From assembly GCF_026107375.2 (NCBI RefSeq), contig NZ_JAPCIA010000001.1, positions 1,674,001 to 1,738,000 of the forward strand: DNA of 64,000 nucleotides, in the 5' to 3' direction. The DNA is from Sphingomonas sp. BT-65. GTDB taxonomy: Bacteria > Pseudomonadota > Alphaproteobacteria > Sphingomonadales > Sphingomonadaceae. Made by a program: the position numbers and the translations under genes. The notes beneath the pieces are model-generated. The model was given only the letters and a program-made list of their open reading frames with translations, was not told the origin of the DNA and did no database searches. Shown piece after piece: positions 45,870 through 54,064 of this stretch. Position 1 is the first letter of the stretch. Each line of letters begins with the position of its first letter.

Positions 45870-47417
45870 ATGGCGCTTTATCTTGCTCGGCAGATTCGGA
45901 CCGCGGCGGTCTCGCTGATCGTCACGCTCGCGGCGATGCTGGCGCTCGCCGCGCCCGCCCGCGCCGACGATATCTCCGCCGCCGGGCGCGGGGTCGTGCG
46001 GGTTGTCACCATCGCGGTGGTCGAGGGCGAGGTGGTCGGCTTCGGCCATGGCAGCGGCTTCGCGGTCGCGCCCAACCGCGTGATCACCAACGCGCATGTC
46101 GTCGAAGCGGCGGAGCGCTATCCCGGCGACGTGATGATCGGCGTGGTGCCGTCCGAGGGCGACAAGTCGTACCAGGGCCGGCTGATCGCGATCGACGCCG
46201 ACCGCGACCTCGCGCTGATCGAGTTCGGCGGCATCCGCCTGCCCGCGCTCACTTTCTACAACGGCCCGATGGGCGAGGGCGACGCGATGATCGCGCTCGG
46301 CTATCCGGGCAATGTCGATCTCGCCACCGCGCGTTCGGCGGCGGACTTCATCACCCCGCTCTCCCCGGTGCGCTCGCAGGGCGTGTTCTCCGGGCGGCGT
46401 AACCTCCAGGGCGTCAACGTGCTGCTCCACACCGCGGGAATCGCGCGCGGCAATTCCGGCGGGCCCCTGCTCGATCCGTGCGGCCGCGTGCTCGGGGTCA
46501 ACTCGGCGATCACCCGCGCTGACGATGGCGATGCGAGCTTCGGGTTCGCGATCGGCAATGACGAGGTCGCCGCCTTCCTGCGCGAGGCGGGGCAGGCGAT
46601 GCCGGCCAATGGCGTCGCCTGCACCAGCATCGCCGACCGGCTGGCGCAGGACCGCAGCGAGGCCGAACGCACGCGGGCGGCGGACGAGGCGCGCGCGCGG
46701 GAAGCCGCTGCGAAGGCCGCGGCCGACCGCGAGAGCGCGCTCGACCGGGCGCTGGTCGACAATTTCGCGATGCGCGAGAATTTCATTGCCGCGGCGATGC
46801 TGCTGCTCGTGCTGGGCGCGATGGCGCTTGGCGCCGCAGCCTTCTTCCACACCAGCGGCAAGCGGCGCGAGACGATCTGGGCAGCCAGCGGCGGCGGCGC
46901 GCTCGTGCTGGCAGCGCTGATCACCTTCTTCACCCGTCCCGCCTTCGATGCCAAGGCGATCGAGAGCGCCGCCCGCGTCGCGATCCCGCCCGCGGCGCAG
47001 CCTGGCGGGCTCGGCAAAATGATCTGCACGATCGATCCGGCGCGCTCGCGGGTCACCGTCTCAAGCACGCAGGACGTGAACATCGACATCAACGCCGATG
47101 GCTGCGTCAACGGCCGCACCCAATATGCCGAGACCGGGCAGCAGAACTGGCAGCGCATCCTGGTGCCCGACGACGAGCAGACTGTCTCGGTGCTCGAATA
47201 CGCACCGGGAACGCGGACCTATTCCACCACGCGCTACCTGCTCCCGGCGAGCCAGATGGCCGACGCGCGCAAGCTGCGCAGCGAGGTGAAGATCAAGGCC
47301 TGCTCGACCGACCAGGCCGCACGCGCCGACCTCGCCTCCAGGCAGCAGACGATCCGCACCGCGCTGCCGCAGGTGTTCAACGAGCGGCTGGTCTATAGCT
47401 GCAAGCCGGCGGGGTGA
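45870..47417 (+). CDS. Membrane-linked trypsin-like serine protease
   Basis: 515 residues. A signal peptide is at about 1-32, then a trypsin-like domain with His76 (TNAHVV), Asp113 (DRDLALIEF) and Ser196 (GNSGGPL). A charged helical segment at 265-300 is followed by two membrane segments (about 310-330 and 337-357), then a C-terminal about 150-residue periplasmic domain of unknown fold (CTIDPARSRVTVSS...). No PDZ domain, unlike the HtrA family. ATG 45870 is used. The stop overlaps the GNAT start by four bases (GTGA), so the operon reads HExxH protein, protease, acetyltransferase. Confidence 0.8.
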   Translation: MALYLARQIRTAAVSLIVTLAAMLALAAPARADDISAAGRGVVRVVTIAVVEGEVVGFGHGSGFAVAPNRVITNAHVVEAAERYPGDVMIGVVPSEGDKSYQGRLIAIDADRDLALIEFGGIRLPALTFYNGPMGEGDAMIALGYPGNVDLATARSAADFITPLSPVRSQGVFSGRRNLQGVNVLLHTAGIARGNSGGPLLDPCGRVLGVNSAITRADDGDASFGFAIGNDEVAAFLREAGQAMPANGVACTSIADRLAQDRSEAERTRAADEARAREAAAKAAADRESALDRALVDNFAMRENFIAAAMLLLVLGAMALGAAAFFHTSGKRRETIWAASGGGALVLAALITFFTRPAFDAKAIESAARVAIPPAAQPGGLGKMICTIDPARSRVTVSSTQDVNIDINADGCVNGRTQYAETGQQNWQRILVPDDEQTVSVLEYAPGTRTYSTTRYLLPASQMADARKLRSEVKIKACSTDQAARADLASRQQTIRTALPQVFNERLVYSCKPAG

Positions 47418-47905
47418 TGCCCGGCTGGCGGCCGATGGCCGCAGCGGACCTGCCCGCGATATCGGCGATCTCGGATGCGGTGCACGGCCGCTATTCCGAG
47501 GCGGTCGAGGTCTATGCCGAGCGGCTGGCGTTGTATCCTGCGGGATGTTTCGTGCTTGAGGGGGATGGCGCGGCTGCCGGCTATTTGATCACCCATCCCT
47601 GGCGTCGCGATACGCCGCCCAAGCTCGGCGCGATGCTGGAGCGGCTCCCGGCAGATGCCGACACCTGTTATCTGCACGACATCGCCCTGCTGCCGGCGAC
47701 GCGGGGCACGGGCGCGGGGCGCGCCGCGGTGGATCTGGTGATCGGACAGGCCCGGGCGAGCGGATTTGGCGAGATCACGCTGATGGCCGTCGGCGGCGCC
47801 GACAGCTTCTGGGCGGCGCAGGGATTCGCGATCGTCGATGCCGCGCCCGACATCCTCGCCAGCTACGGGCCCGAGGCGCGGCTGATGCGGCGGCGGCTGG
47901 ACTAG
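47414..47905 (+). CDS. GNAT-family N-acetyltransferase
   Basis: 163-residue GNAT enzyme: LHDIALLPATRGTGAGRAAVDLVI holds the acetyl-CoA R/Q-x-x-G-x-G/A loop (RGTGAGRA), followed by AVGGADSFWAAQGFAIVD. The start GTG overlaps the protease stop. ATG 47417 immediately after is equally possible. The acceptor is unknown. The stop overlaps that of the converging DUF1203 pseudogene (CTAG). Confidence 0.88.
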   Translation: MMPGWRPMAAADLPAISAISDAVHGRYSEAVEVYAERLALYPAGCFVLEGDGAAAGYLITHPWRRDTPPKLGAMLERLPADADTCYLHDIALLPATRGTGAGRAAVDLVIGQARASGFGEITLMAVGGADSFWAAQGFAIVDAAPDILASYGPEARLMRRRLD

Positions 47906-48368
47906 CCGCGATCGACCCGAGCGGCGAAGCAGCCACGCCGCGCATTGTGGACATGGAGATAGGCCGCGCGGGGATCGGCCAGCATGCGCGTGATCTCGGC
48001 CTCCAGCCCGGCACCCTCCAGCACCTCGGCATCGATCATCATGTCGTCCGCATCAAACGCCCGCACCGACAGCAAGCGCGAACGGAGCTGCTCCGGAACC
48101 GCGTCCGCATAACGCGCCGGTGCCTCCGCGCCCTCGGCGACGAAGATCGCATGGCGCGAGCGATAGGGGTGTCGACAGGGAGATGCTCATGGTTGACCAG
48201 CAGCACCGCCGCGCCGGGCTCGGCATCCTCCAGCGTCACGCGGCACGGATAGCCGGGCTTCTTGTCGGCGATCATCCGCACCGCATCCGCCTGCGCGAGC
48301 TCGGCGTCGGTCATGCCGTAGAGATGCCGGAACGGCGCGGGATCGAGCCCGGTGATGACGTAGCTCAT
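47902..48368 (-). pseudogene. DUF1203 gene interrupted by a single-base frameshift
   Basis: The reading frame from ATG 48368 gives the typical DUF1203 start (MSYVITGLDPAPFRHLYGMTD, then PGYPCRVTLEDAEPGAAVLLVNHEH). It then breaks at a run of four G on the plus strand (48166-48169; C4 in the coding strand) where one more base would keep frame. After an inserted base the other frame continues as the expected family tail (VDTPYRSRHAIFVAEGAEAP...YLHVHNARRGCFAARVDRG) to a stop at 47902. With the base restored the protein is 155 residues, the normal length. ATG 48368 overlaps the ada stop by four bases. It could be a true pseudogene or a sequencing error in a homopolymer. Confidence 0.85.
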
Positions 48369-49402
48369 TCTGCCACGCCCTCGCGCCGGCGCAGCACCTG
48401 CTTGCGGTCGACGCCATAGGCATAGCCGCCCATGCTCCCGTCGCTGCGCTGGGCGCGGTGGCATGGGATGACGACCGCGACATTGTTCGCGCCGCACGCC
48501 GTGCCCGCCGCGCGCACCGCGCCCGGGCTGCCCGCGGCCACGGCGAGCTGGGCATAGCTCACCGTCTCGCCCTGCGGGACTTCGCGCAGCGCCTGCCACA
48601 CTGCCTCCTGGAACGCAGTGCCGCGCACATCCAATGGAAGGTCGGTATGGCGCCCGGGTTGCTCGACCTCGGCCACCACGCGCACGGCCAGCGCCGCAAG
48701 CGCCGCGCCACCCGGCACGATCTCCGCACGGGGAAAGCGCGCGGCGAGGCTCAGGCTGTCCTCGTCGAAGGCGACACGGCACAACCCCTTGTCGGTCGCC
48801 GCGATCAGCAGCGGGCCGAGGCTGGTGTCGGCGACGGTCCAGCGGATGGTCACCCCCGCCCCGCCGTTGCGCCACGCGCTCGGCGTCATGCCAAGCCGGG
48901 CGTTGCTCGTCTCGTAGAAGCGGCTCGGCGCCGAATAGCCCGCTTCGTAGATCGCGCTGGTGACGTTGTCCTCGGCGGTCAGCGCCTCCGCGGCGCGGCG
49001 TGCGCGCAGCGAGCGGGCATAGGCGGCCGGGGTCACCCCGGTGGCGCGCTTGAACAGCCGCTGGAAGTGATGCGGGGCATAGCCGACCTCACCCGCGAGC
49101 TCGTCGAGCGTCACTGGCTCCTCGGCCGCCTCGAGCAGCGCCACCGCTTCCGCCACCGCGATCCGCTCGCGCCCGATCTCGTCGGGCTTGCAGCGCAGGC
49201 AGGCGCGCAGGCCGGTGGCACGCGCACTCGCCGCGTCGGGGAAGAACACGACATTCTCGCGCTTCGGGTGCCGGGCAGGGCAGCTCGGCTTGCAATAGAT
49301 GCCCGTGGTCAGCACGCCCGCGATCACCCGCCCGTCATAGGCGCGGTCGCGGCGCTCGAACGCCTCCCAGGCTTCGTCGTCGGAGATCATGTTGCTCATC
49401 AT
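48365..49402 (-). CDS. ada: Ada-type bifunctional methylphosphotriester/O6-alkylguanine methyltransferase and regulator
   Basis: 345 residues. The N-terminal zinc domain has Cys37, Cys41, Cys68 and Cys71 (YCKPSCPARHP...CLRCKP), the methyl acceptor being the first. An AraC-type HTH lies at about 85-180, and the C-terminal alkyltransferase has the active-site VIPCHR (Cys314). It repairs O6-alkylguanine and, when methylated, activates its own regulon. The start is placed at ATG 49402; further in-frame ATGs at 49399 and 49390 are possible. It is coupled to the DUF1203 gene downstream. Confidence 0.94.
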   Translation of the reverse strand: MMSNMISDDEAWEAFERRDRAYDGRVIAGVLTTGIYCKPSCPARHPKRENVVFFPDAASARATGLRACLRCKPDEIGRERIAVAEAVALLEAAEEPVTLDELAGEVGYAPHHFQRLFKRATGVTPAAYARSLRARRAAEALTAEDNVTSAIYEAGYSAPSRFYETSNARLGMTPSAWRNGGAGVTIRWTVADTSLGPLLIAATDKGLCRVAFDEDSLSLAARFPRAEIVPGGAALAALAVRVVAEVEQPGRHTDLPLDVRGTAFQEAVWQALREVPQGETVSYAQLAVAAGSPGAVRAAGTACGANNVAVVIPCHRAQRSDGSMGGYAYGVDRKQVLRRREGVAE

Positions 49403-49530
49403 GCGCCTGATATAGGCGCGCCGCGCAACCCTTGCTTCCCGGCTTTTGCGCCCAAAGCGTGACGGGCAACGCTTGATGCCGGGCGTTCGTCTCACTAGGG
49501 GGACGCTTTCCCGCAATGCAGGGGCATGGA

Positions 49531-50016
49531 ATGGCGGACGCACCTCTGGTCGGCATCATCATGGGCAGCACCTCCGACTGGGAGACGATGCGCCACGCCG
49601 CGGACGTGCTCGCCGAGCTCGGCGTCGCCCACGAGACCAAGGTCGTCTCCGCCCACCGCACCCCGCAACGGCTCTACGATTATGCCACCGGTGCGGCCGA
49701 GCGCGGGCTCAAGGTGGTGATCGCCGGCGCGGGCGGCGCGGCGCACCTGCCCGGCATGGCGGCGTCGATGACGCACCTTCCCGTGCTCGGCGTGCCGGTC
49801 GAGTCCAAGGCGCTGAAGGGCATGGACAGCCTGCTCTCGATCGCCCAGATGCCCGGCGGCATTCCGGTCGGCACGCTGGCGATCGGCAAGGCCGGTGCGA
49901 TCAACGCCGGGCTGCTCGCCGCAGCGATCCTCGCCACGTCCGATGCGGCGCTCGCCGAGCGGCTTCAGGCATGGCGCGCGCGCCAGACCGAAAGCGTCGC
50001 GAACGAGCCTGAATGA
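49531..50016 (+). CDS. purE: 5-(carboxyamino)imidazole ribonucleotide mutase
   Basis: 161-residue class I PurE of purine biosynthesis, converting N5-CAIR to [31 protein letters not shown] and [27 protein letters not shown] are the hallmark blocks. ATG 49531 is chosen because AGGGG lies seven bases upstream; ATG 49516 lacks a ribosome site. It is followed 10 bases later by purK. Confidence 0.97.
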   Translation: MADAPLVGIIMGSTSDWETMRHAADVLAELGVAHETKVVSAHRTPQRLYDYATGAAERGLKVVIAGAGGAAHLPGMAASMTHLPVLGVPVESKALKGMDSLLSIAQMPGGIPVGTLAIGKAGAINAGLLAAAILATSDAALAERLQAWRARQTESVANEPE

Positions 50017-50026
50017 CCGGAGCCCA

Positions 50027-51094
50027 ATGAACGCGATCCCGCCCGGCAGCACCATCGGCATTCTCGGCAGCGGCCAGCTCGGCCGGATGCTCGCGGTCGC
50101 GGCGGCGCAGCTTGGCTATCGCTGCCATATCTATGCGCCCGAGAGCGGTCCGGCCTGCGACATCGCGGCGGCGTTCACCCAGGGCGCCTATGACGATGCG
50201 GCGGCGCTGGCCGCGTTCGCGCAGCACTGCCAAGTCGTGACCTACGAGTTCGAGAATATCGAGCCCGCTGCGATCGACGCGGTCGCCGCGCACGCGCCGG
50301 TCGCGCCCGGCCGCGCTTCGCTGGAGACCGCCGCGCACCGCGCCCGCGAAAAGCAGCTGGCCGAGGAATGCGGCGGCGTGCCGGCGCCATGGCGGCGGGT
50401 CACCTCGCGCGCCGAACTCAATGCCGCGCTCGACGCGGTTGGTACACCCGCGATCCTCAAAACCGCGACCGAGGGCTATGACGGCAAGGGGCAGGCGCGG
50501 ATCGCCTCCGCCACCGATGCGGACGCGGCCTGGGCGGCGGTCGCGGGTTGCGAATGCGTGCTGGAGGCCATGGTCGCCTTCACCCACGAATTCTCGATCC
50601 TGCTGGTGCGCGGCGCCGATGGCACCAGCATCACCTATCCGCCCCCGCATAATGTGCATGAGGGCGGCATCCTCGCCCGGTCGAGCGTGCCTGCGCCGGA
50701 CACGGTGGTCGCACAGGCGGAAGCTGCCGCCGTCCTCGCCACGCGCCTCGCCGAGCGGCTCGGCCATGTCGGCGTGCTGACCTGCGAGTTCTTCGCGACC
50801 AAAGACGGCCCGGTGTTCAACGAGATGGCGCCGCGCGTCCACAATAGCGGCCACTGGACGATCGAGGGCGCGGTCACCTCGCAGTTCGAGAACCATGTCC
50901 GGGCGATCTGCGGCCTGCCGCTCGGTTCGACCGCGCTCACCGGTGCGGCGGTGGAGATGACCAACCTGATCGGCGCCGACGCCGATGCGTGGCCAGCGCT
51001 GCTCGCCGAGGGTGACACGCATCTCCACCTCTACGGCAAGCACGAGGCCCGCCCCGGCCGCAAGATGGGGCATTCCACGCGGGTGCGGCGCTAG
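50027..51094 (+). CDS. purK: 5-(carboxyamino)imidazole ribonucleotide synthase
   Basis: 355-residue ATP-grasp enzyme that forms N5-CAIR from AIR, bicarbonate and ATP, supplying PurE. The N-terminus GILGSGQLGRMLAVAA, the ATP-grasp loop KTATEGYDGKGQ, EFFATKDGPVFNEMAPRVHNSGHWTIEGAVTSQFENH (about 255-290) and the C-terminal HLYGKHEARPGRKMGHSTR are diagnostic. It forms an operon with purE; CGGAG precedes the start. Confidence 0.97.
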   Translation: MNAIPPGSTIGILGSGQLGRMLAVAAAQLGYRCHIYAPESGPACDIAAAFTQGAYDDAAALAAFAQHCQVVTYEFENIEPAAIDAVAAHAPVAPGRASLETAAHRAREKQLAEECGGVPAPWRRVTSRAELNAALDAVGTPAILKTATEGYDGKGQARIASATDADAAWAAVAGCECVLEAMVAFTHEFSILLVRGADGTSITYPPPHNVHEGGILARSSVPAPDTVVAQAEAAAVLATRLAERLGHVGVLTCEFFATKDGPVFNEMAPRVHNSGHWTIEGAVTSQFENHVRAICGLPLGSTALTGAAVEMTNLIGADADAWPALLAEGDTHLHLYGKHEARPGRKMGHSTRVRR

Positions 51095-51119
51095 GAAATC
51101 TCTCGCCGCATTTTTCGGC

Positions 51120-51145
51120 GAACCTTTTCGCCGCGGCAGCGACTA
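51120..51145 (+). promoter_or_regulatory. ECF-type promoter candidate before the sigma factor gene
   Basis: GAACC (51120-51124) is followed after 15 bases by CGACTA (51140-51145), 25 bases before the sigma start. This resembles the GAAC/CGTC-type -35/-10 pairs that many ECF sigma factors use for autoregulation, though the spacing is a base or two short. Confidence 0.4.
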
Positions 51146-51170
51146 CCCCAGGGAAAGCTTCGGGGTGAAC

Positions 51171-51722
51171 ATGCAGCGATCGCACGACCAGGACCGGGAA
51201 GCAGCGGACGAGCTGATCGTCATCCGCTGCCAGCTGGGCGACCGCCGCGCTTTCGACGCGCTGATCGCGCGCTGGGCCGCCCCGCTCGCCGCCTATGCGC
51301 GGCGCGTGACGCAGGACGGCGAGGCCGCCGCCGAACTGACGCAGGACATTTGGCTGCGGACGTTTCGCGGCATCGACCGGCTGCGCGATCCGCAGCGCTT
51401 CCGATCCTGGCTGTTCGGCGTCGCGCACCGCGCCTTCGCCGACAGCCTGCGCCGCCGCTACGCCGCCCTGCCGCTCGCCGAGGAGGATACCGACGCGCTG
51501 CTCGACGAGACCGCGTCGGACCACGAGAATCTCGATCTCGTCGAGCGGGGCCTGGCGCGATTGCCGCCGGTCGAGCGCGAGATCCTGACCCTGTTCTATC
51601 TGCAGGAGTTGCCGATCGCCGAGATCGCGGAGGCGCTCGCGATCGCATCCGGGACGGTCAAGTCACGCTTGCATCGCGCCCGGCACCTGCTGCGCGATGT
51701 ACTTGAAGAAGAAGGAGAATAA
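51171..51722 (+). CDS. ECF-subfamily RNA polymerase sigma factor
   Basis: 183 residues with region 2 (AFDALIARWAAPLAAYARRVTQDGEAAAELTQDIWLRTFRGI, about 28-70) and region 4 (LARLPPVEREILTLFYLQELPIAEIAEALAIASGTVKSRLHRAR, about 129-172), the two domains of ECF sigmas. ATG 51171 follows CGGGGTGAAC. The next gene starts two bases after its stop behind AAGGAG and encodes a four-segment membrane protein that may restrain it. Confidence 0.92.
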   Translation: MQRSHDQDREAADELIVIRCQLGDRRAFDALIARWAAPLAAYARRVTQDGEAAAELTQDIWLRTFRGIDRLRDPQRFRSWLFGVAHRAFADSLRRRYAALPLAEEDTDALLDETASDHENLDLVERGLARLPPVEREILTLFYLQELPIAEIAEALAIASGTVKSRLHRARHLLRDVLEEEGE

Positions 51723-51723
51723 G

Positions 51724-52203
51724 ATGAACGCGGCCCTGGATACCGACGCCATCCGGCGGATCGCCGAAGCGGAGCTTTCGACCGCCCCACGCCTGGTGCA
51801 CGGTGCGTTGCTGGCGGCGGCACTGACGATGACGGTGGTCGTCGTCTCGCTCGGCCTGACCGAGCCCGACCTGCCGCCGCGCGCAGCAATCGCATTCGCG
51901 GTACTGGCCGCGATCGGTGCCGGCTGGGCCGGCTATGCGATCTGGGTGTTGACTGAGCGGCGCGTGCTCTATGCCCGGCAGCGCGTCGTCGCCGGCTGGC
52001 TCGCCGTGACGTTCACGTCGATCTTCACGCTCGGCGCCTTTTCGCTCGGCCTGATCGCGGATTTGCAGGCGGGGTTCGCCGCTGGCGGGCTGGGGCTCGC
52101 GCTCATGGCGGCCGCTACGCTGCTCCTGGCGCGCGCCCGGCAGCGTCTCGCCGCGCTCACCACCCGCATGCGGCAGCTCGAAGCGCAAGGGCCTGACGCA
52201 TGA
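51724..52203 (+). CDS. Four-segment membrane protein, probable regulator of the ECF sigma
   Basis: 159 residues with four hydrophobic segments (about 26-45, 57-75, 95-115, 118-135) and a charged C-terminal helix (RARQRLAALTTRMRQLEAQ). The classical zinc anti-sigma motif (HxxxCxxC) is absent. Its place directly after the sigma gene and its membrane nature suggest an anti-sigma or sensor role; this is inference. The stop overlaps the next start (ATGA). Confidence 0.75.
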   Translation: MNAALDTDAIRRIAEAELSTAPRLVHGALLAAALTMTVVVVSLGLTEPDLPPRAAIAFAVLAAIGAGWAGYAIWVLTERRVLYARQRVVAGWLAVTFTSIFTLGAFSLGLIADLQAGFAAGGLGLALMAAATLLLARARQRLAALTTRMRQLEAQGPDA

Positions 52204-53657
52204 GGCGCGCCTTCCGTTTTCTCTGCACCGTCCTGGCGCTCGCGGCGGCGTCCGGGACTTCACCGGCTGTTGCCCAGAATGCAGCCCCGGCGATCCATCA
52301 GCTCACGACCCGCATGCTCGCAGCGCCGGATGGCCGGCAAATGGAGATCACCATCGGCTTCGTTCGCGTTCCCGAGCAGCGGGACGCCGCAGGCAGCGAG
52401 ACCCGGCAGATCGAGCTCGCGACGATCCGGTTGCGCTGGACAGGCGCAGCGGCGGCATCGGCCGCGAACATGCTGCTCGCCGGCGGGCCGGGCGATTCGG
52501 GCACCCGGCTGCTCTCGGGCCTCCCCGCACCGCAGGCGGCGTCGTTGCTCGACCTGATGGGCGGCGACGTGATCGCCTTTGACCAGCGCGGCACCGGCCG
52601 CTCGCAGCCGAGCCTCGCGCTGCCCGATACTGTGCCCTTGCCGCTCGAGACACCGGGATCGCCCGCGGCATGGCTCCCGCTGATCGACCGCGCCGCCCGG
52701 CTCGCCGCCGCCCGCTTCGCCGCGGAGGGCGTGCGCCTGGCCTCCTACACCACCGTGGAAAGCACGGACGATGTCGAGGCCGTGCGCCGCGCCTTCGGCT
52801 ATGCGCGGGTGAATCTGTGGGGCCGCAGCTACGGCTCCCACCTCGCGCTCGCGACCGTGCGGCGCCATCCCGGCAGCATCGCGCGCGTCATCCTGGTCAG
52901 CCCCGAGGGGCCCGATCATACGCTCAAGCTGCCCGCCCAGACCGACGCCGCGATCGCGCGCATCGCCGCACGGGCCGGCGCACCCGAACTGCCCGCGAAC
53001 ATGCGCAAGGTGTTCGAGCGGTTGCGCCGCGCCCCGGTCACCCTCTCCGTCGCCGACCCTTTAGGCGGCGCGGCGCGCGAGGTGACGGTCGGCGAATTCG
53101 ACCTGCAATTGCTCACCGCGCAGGCATTGGGCGATCCCCGGCTGCTGGCGACGCTGCCGATCGCGTTTCGCGAGATGGCGGCCGGCAAGTTCGAGCGGAT
53201 CGGTCCGGCGGTGCTGATGATGCGCACGCGATACCGGCTGGGCTCGGCGATGAAGTACATGATGGATCTGGCATCCTATGCGAGTCCTGCGCGGCTCGGC
53301 CGGATCCGCGAGCAGGCTGGCAGCGCGCTGCTCGGCAATGCGATGAACTTTCCGCTCATGGACCTGCGCGGGGCATGGCCCGCCGCCGATCTCGGCAACG
53401 GCTATCGCGCAACCGTGCGAAGCGACGTCCCGACGCTCATCCTCGCGGGCGACCTCGATGCGCGCACGCCGGTCGAGAATGCGCGCGAGATCGCCGCTGG
53501 CCTCCCCCGCGCGCAGGTCGTCGTGGTCGAGAACGCGGCGCATGAATTCGACCTGTTCGGCAATTCCGCCCTGCGCCCCCTGCTCCAGGATTTCCTGGCG
53601 GATCGCCCCGTGCGCGTAAAACAGGTCGCGCTACCGCCGATCCCCTTCCAGCGGTGA
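52200..53657 (+). CDS. Exported alpha/beta-hydrolase, proline-iminopeptidase-like (S33)
   Basis: 485 residues: a signal peptide at about 1-25 (SPAVAQNA), an oxyanion GGPGDSG motif (about 98-104), FDQRGTGRS, the nucleophile GRSYGSHLA with Ser210, an acid Asp420 in GDLDARTP, and His448 in NAAHEFD. This matches peptidases of the S33 family or tripeptidyl hydrolases that cleave N-terminal residues. It is periplasmic by inference. As the last gene of the ECF-sigma operon it could be the effector of the stress response. Confidence 0.85.
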   Translation: MRRAFRFLCTVLALAAASGTSPAVAQNAAPAIHQLTTRMLAAPDGRQMEITIGFVRVPEQRDAAGSETRQIELATIRLRWTGAAAASAANMLLAGGPGDSGTRLLSGLPAPQAASLLDLMGGDVIAFDQRGTGRSQPSLALPDTVPLPLETPGSPAAWLPLIDRAARLAAARFAAEGVRLASYTTVESTDDVEAVRRAFGYARVNLWGRSYGSHLALATVRRHPGSIARVILVSPEGPDHTLKLPAQTDAAIARIAARAGAPELPANMRKVFERLRRAPVTLSVADPLGGAAREVTVGEFDLQLLTAQALGDPRLLATLPIAFREMAAGKFERIGPAVLMMRTRYRLGSAMKYMMDLASYASPARLGRIREQAGSALLGNAMNFPLMDLRGAWPAADLGNGYRATVRSDVPTLILAGDLDARTPVENAREIAAGLPRAQVVVVENAAHEFDLFGNSALRPLLQDFLADRPVRVKQVALPPIPFQR

Positions 53658-53675
53658 CGGCGGGCGCCACCCGCA

Positions 53676-53712
53676 AATGAAAGGGCCCGTCTCCCTCGCG
53701 GGAAGCGGGCCC
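53676..53712 (-). terminator. Rho-independent terminator of the small beta-rich protein gene
   Basis: On the minus strand the inverted arms GGGCCCG / CGGGCCC flank a secondary CCCGCGAGGG hairpin, and the structure is followed by TTTCATTT. It lies just past the stop of the 53736-54032 gene and faces the S33 gene, so it may also block that transcript. Confidence 0.75.
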
Positions 53713-53735
53713 GATTTCAGGGCGTCACCGATTGT

Positions 53736-54032
53736 TCAGGCGCGCACGCCCTCCATCGGGAAGCTGCCGAACGCGCCCGCGGTGACGGTGCCGGTGAGCT
53801 TGTCGCCGTCGACCGTCGCCTCGATGCTCAGCGTCATCGGCATCGGCACGGTGATGTCGACCGTCCAGTTCAGCTTGTCGCCATCGACCTTGCCGCTGAC
53901 CGCGGTGGTGCCGAGCGCGCCGGCATAAGTACCGGTAAAGGTGTCGCCCGCGCTCACCACGCTCAGCGTCGCCTTCTGGTCGCCCATCGGCGAGTGGGTG
54001 ACGGTATCCCAAGTGCCATCGACATTCGCCAT
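53736..54032 (-). CDS. Small beta-strand-rich protein of unknown function
   Basis: 98 residues, no signal or membrane segment. Alternating short strands with repeated G-x-x-x-G/VDGDKL elements (KVDGDKLNWTVDI and TVDGDKLTGTV) suggest a small beta barrel, perhaps lipid- or ligand-binding. No family recognised. ATG 54032 has an AGGAGA ribosome site. It follows the M16 peptidase by 32 bases on the same strand and ends in its own terminator. Confidence 0.78.
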   Translation of the reverse strand: MANVDGTWDTVTHSPMGDQKATLSVVSAGDTFTGTYAGALGTTAVSGKVDGDKLNWTVDITVPMPMTLSIEATVDGDKLTGTVTAGAFGSFPMEGVRA

Positions 54033-54064
54033 GCTCGTCTCTCCTGTAAAATCCGGTCCAGCCC

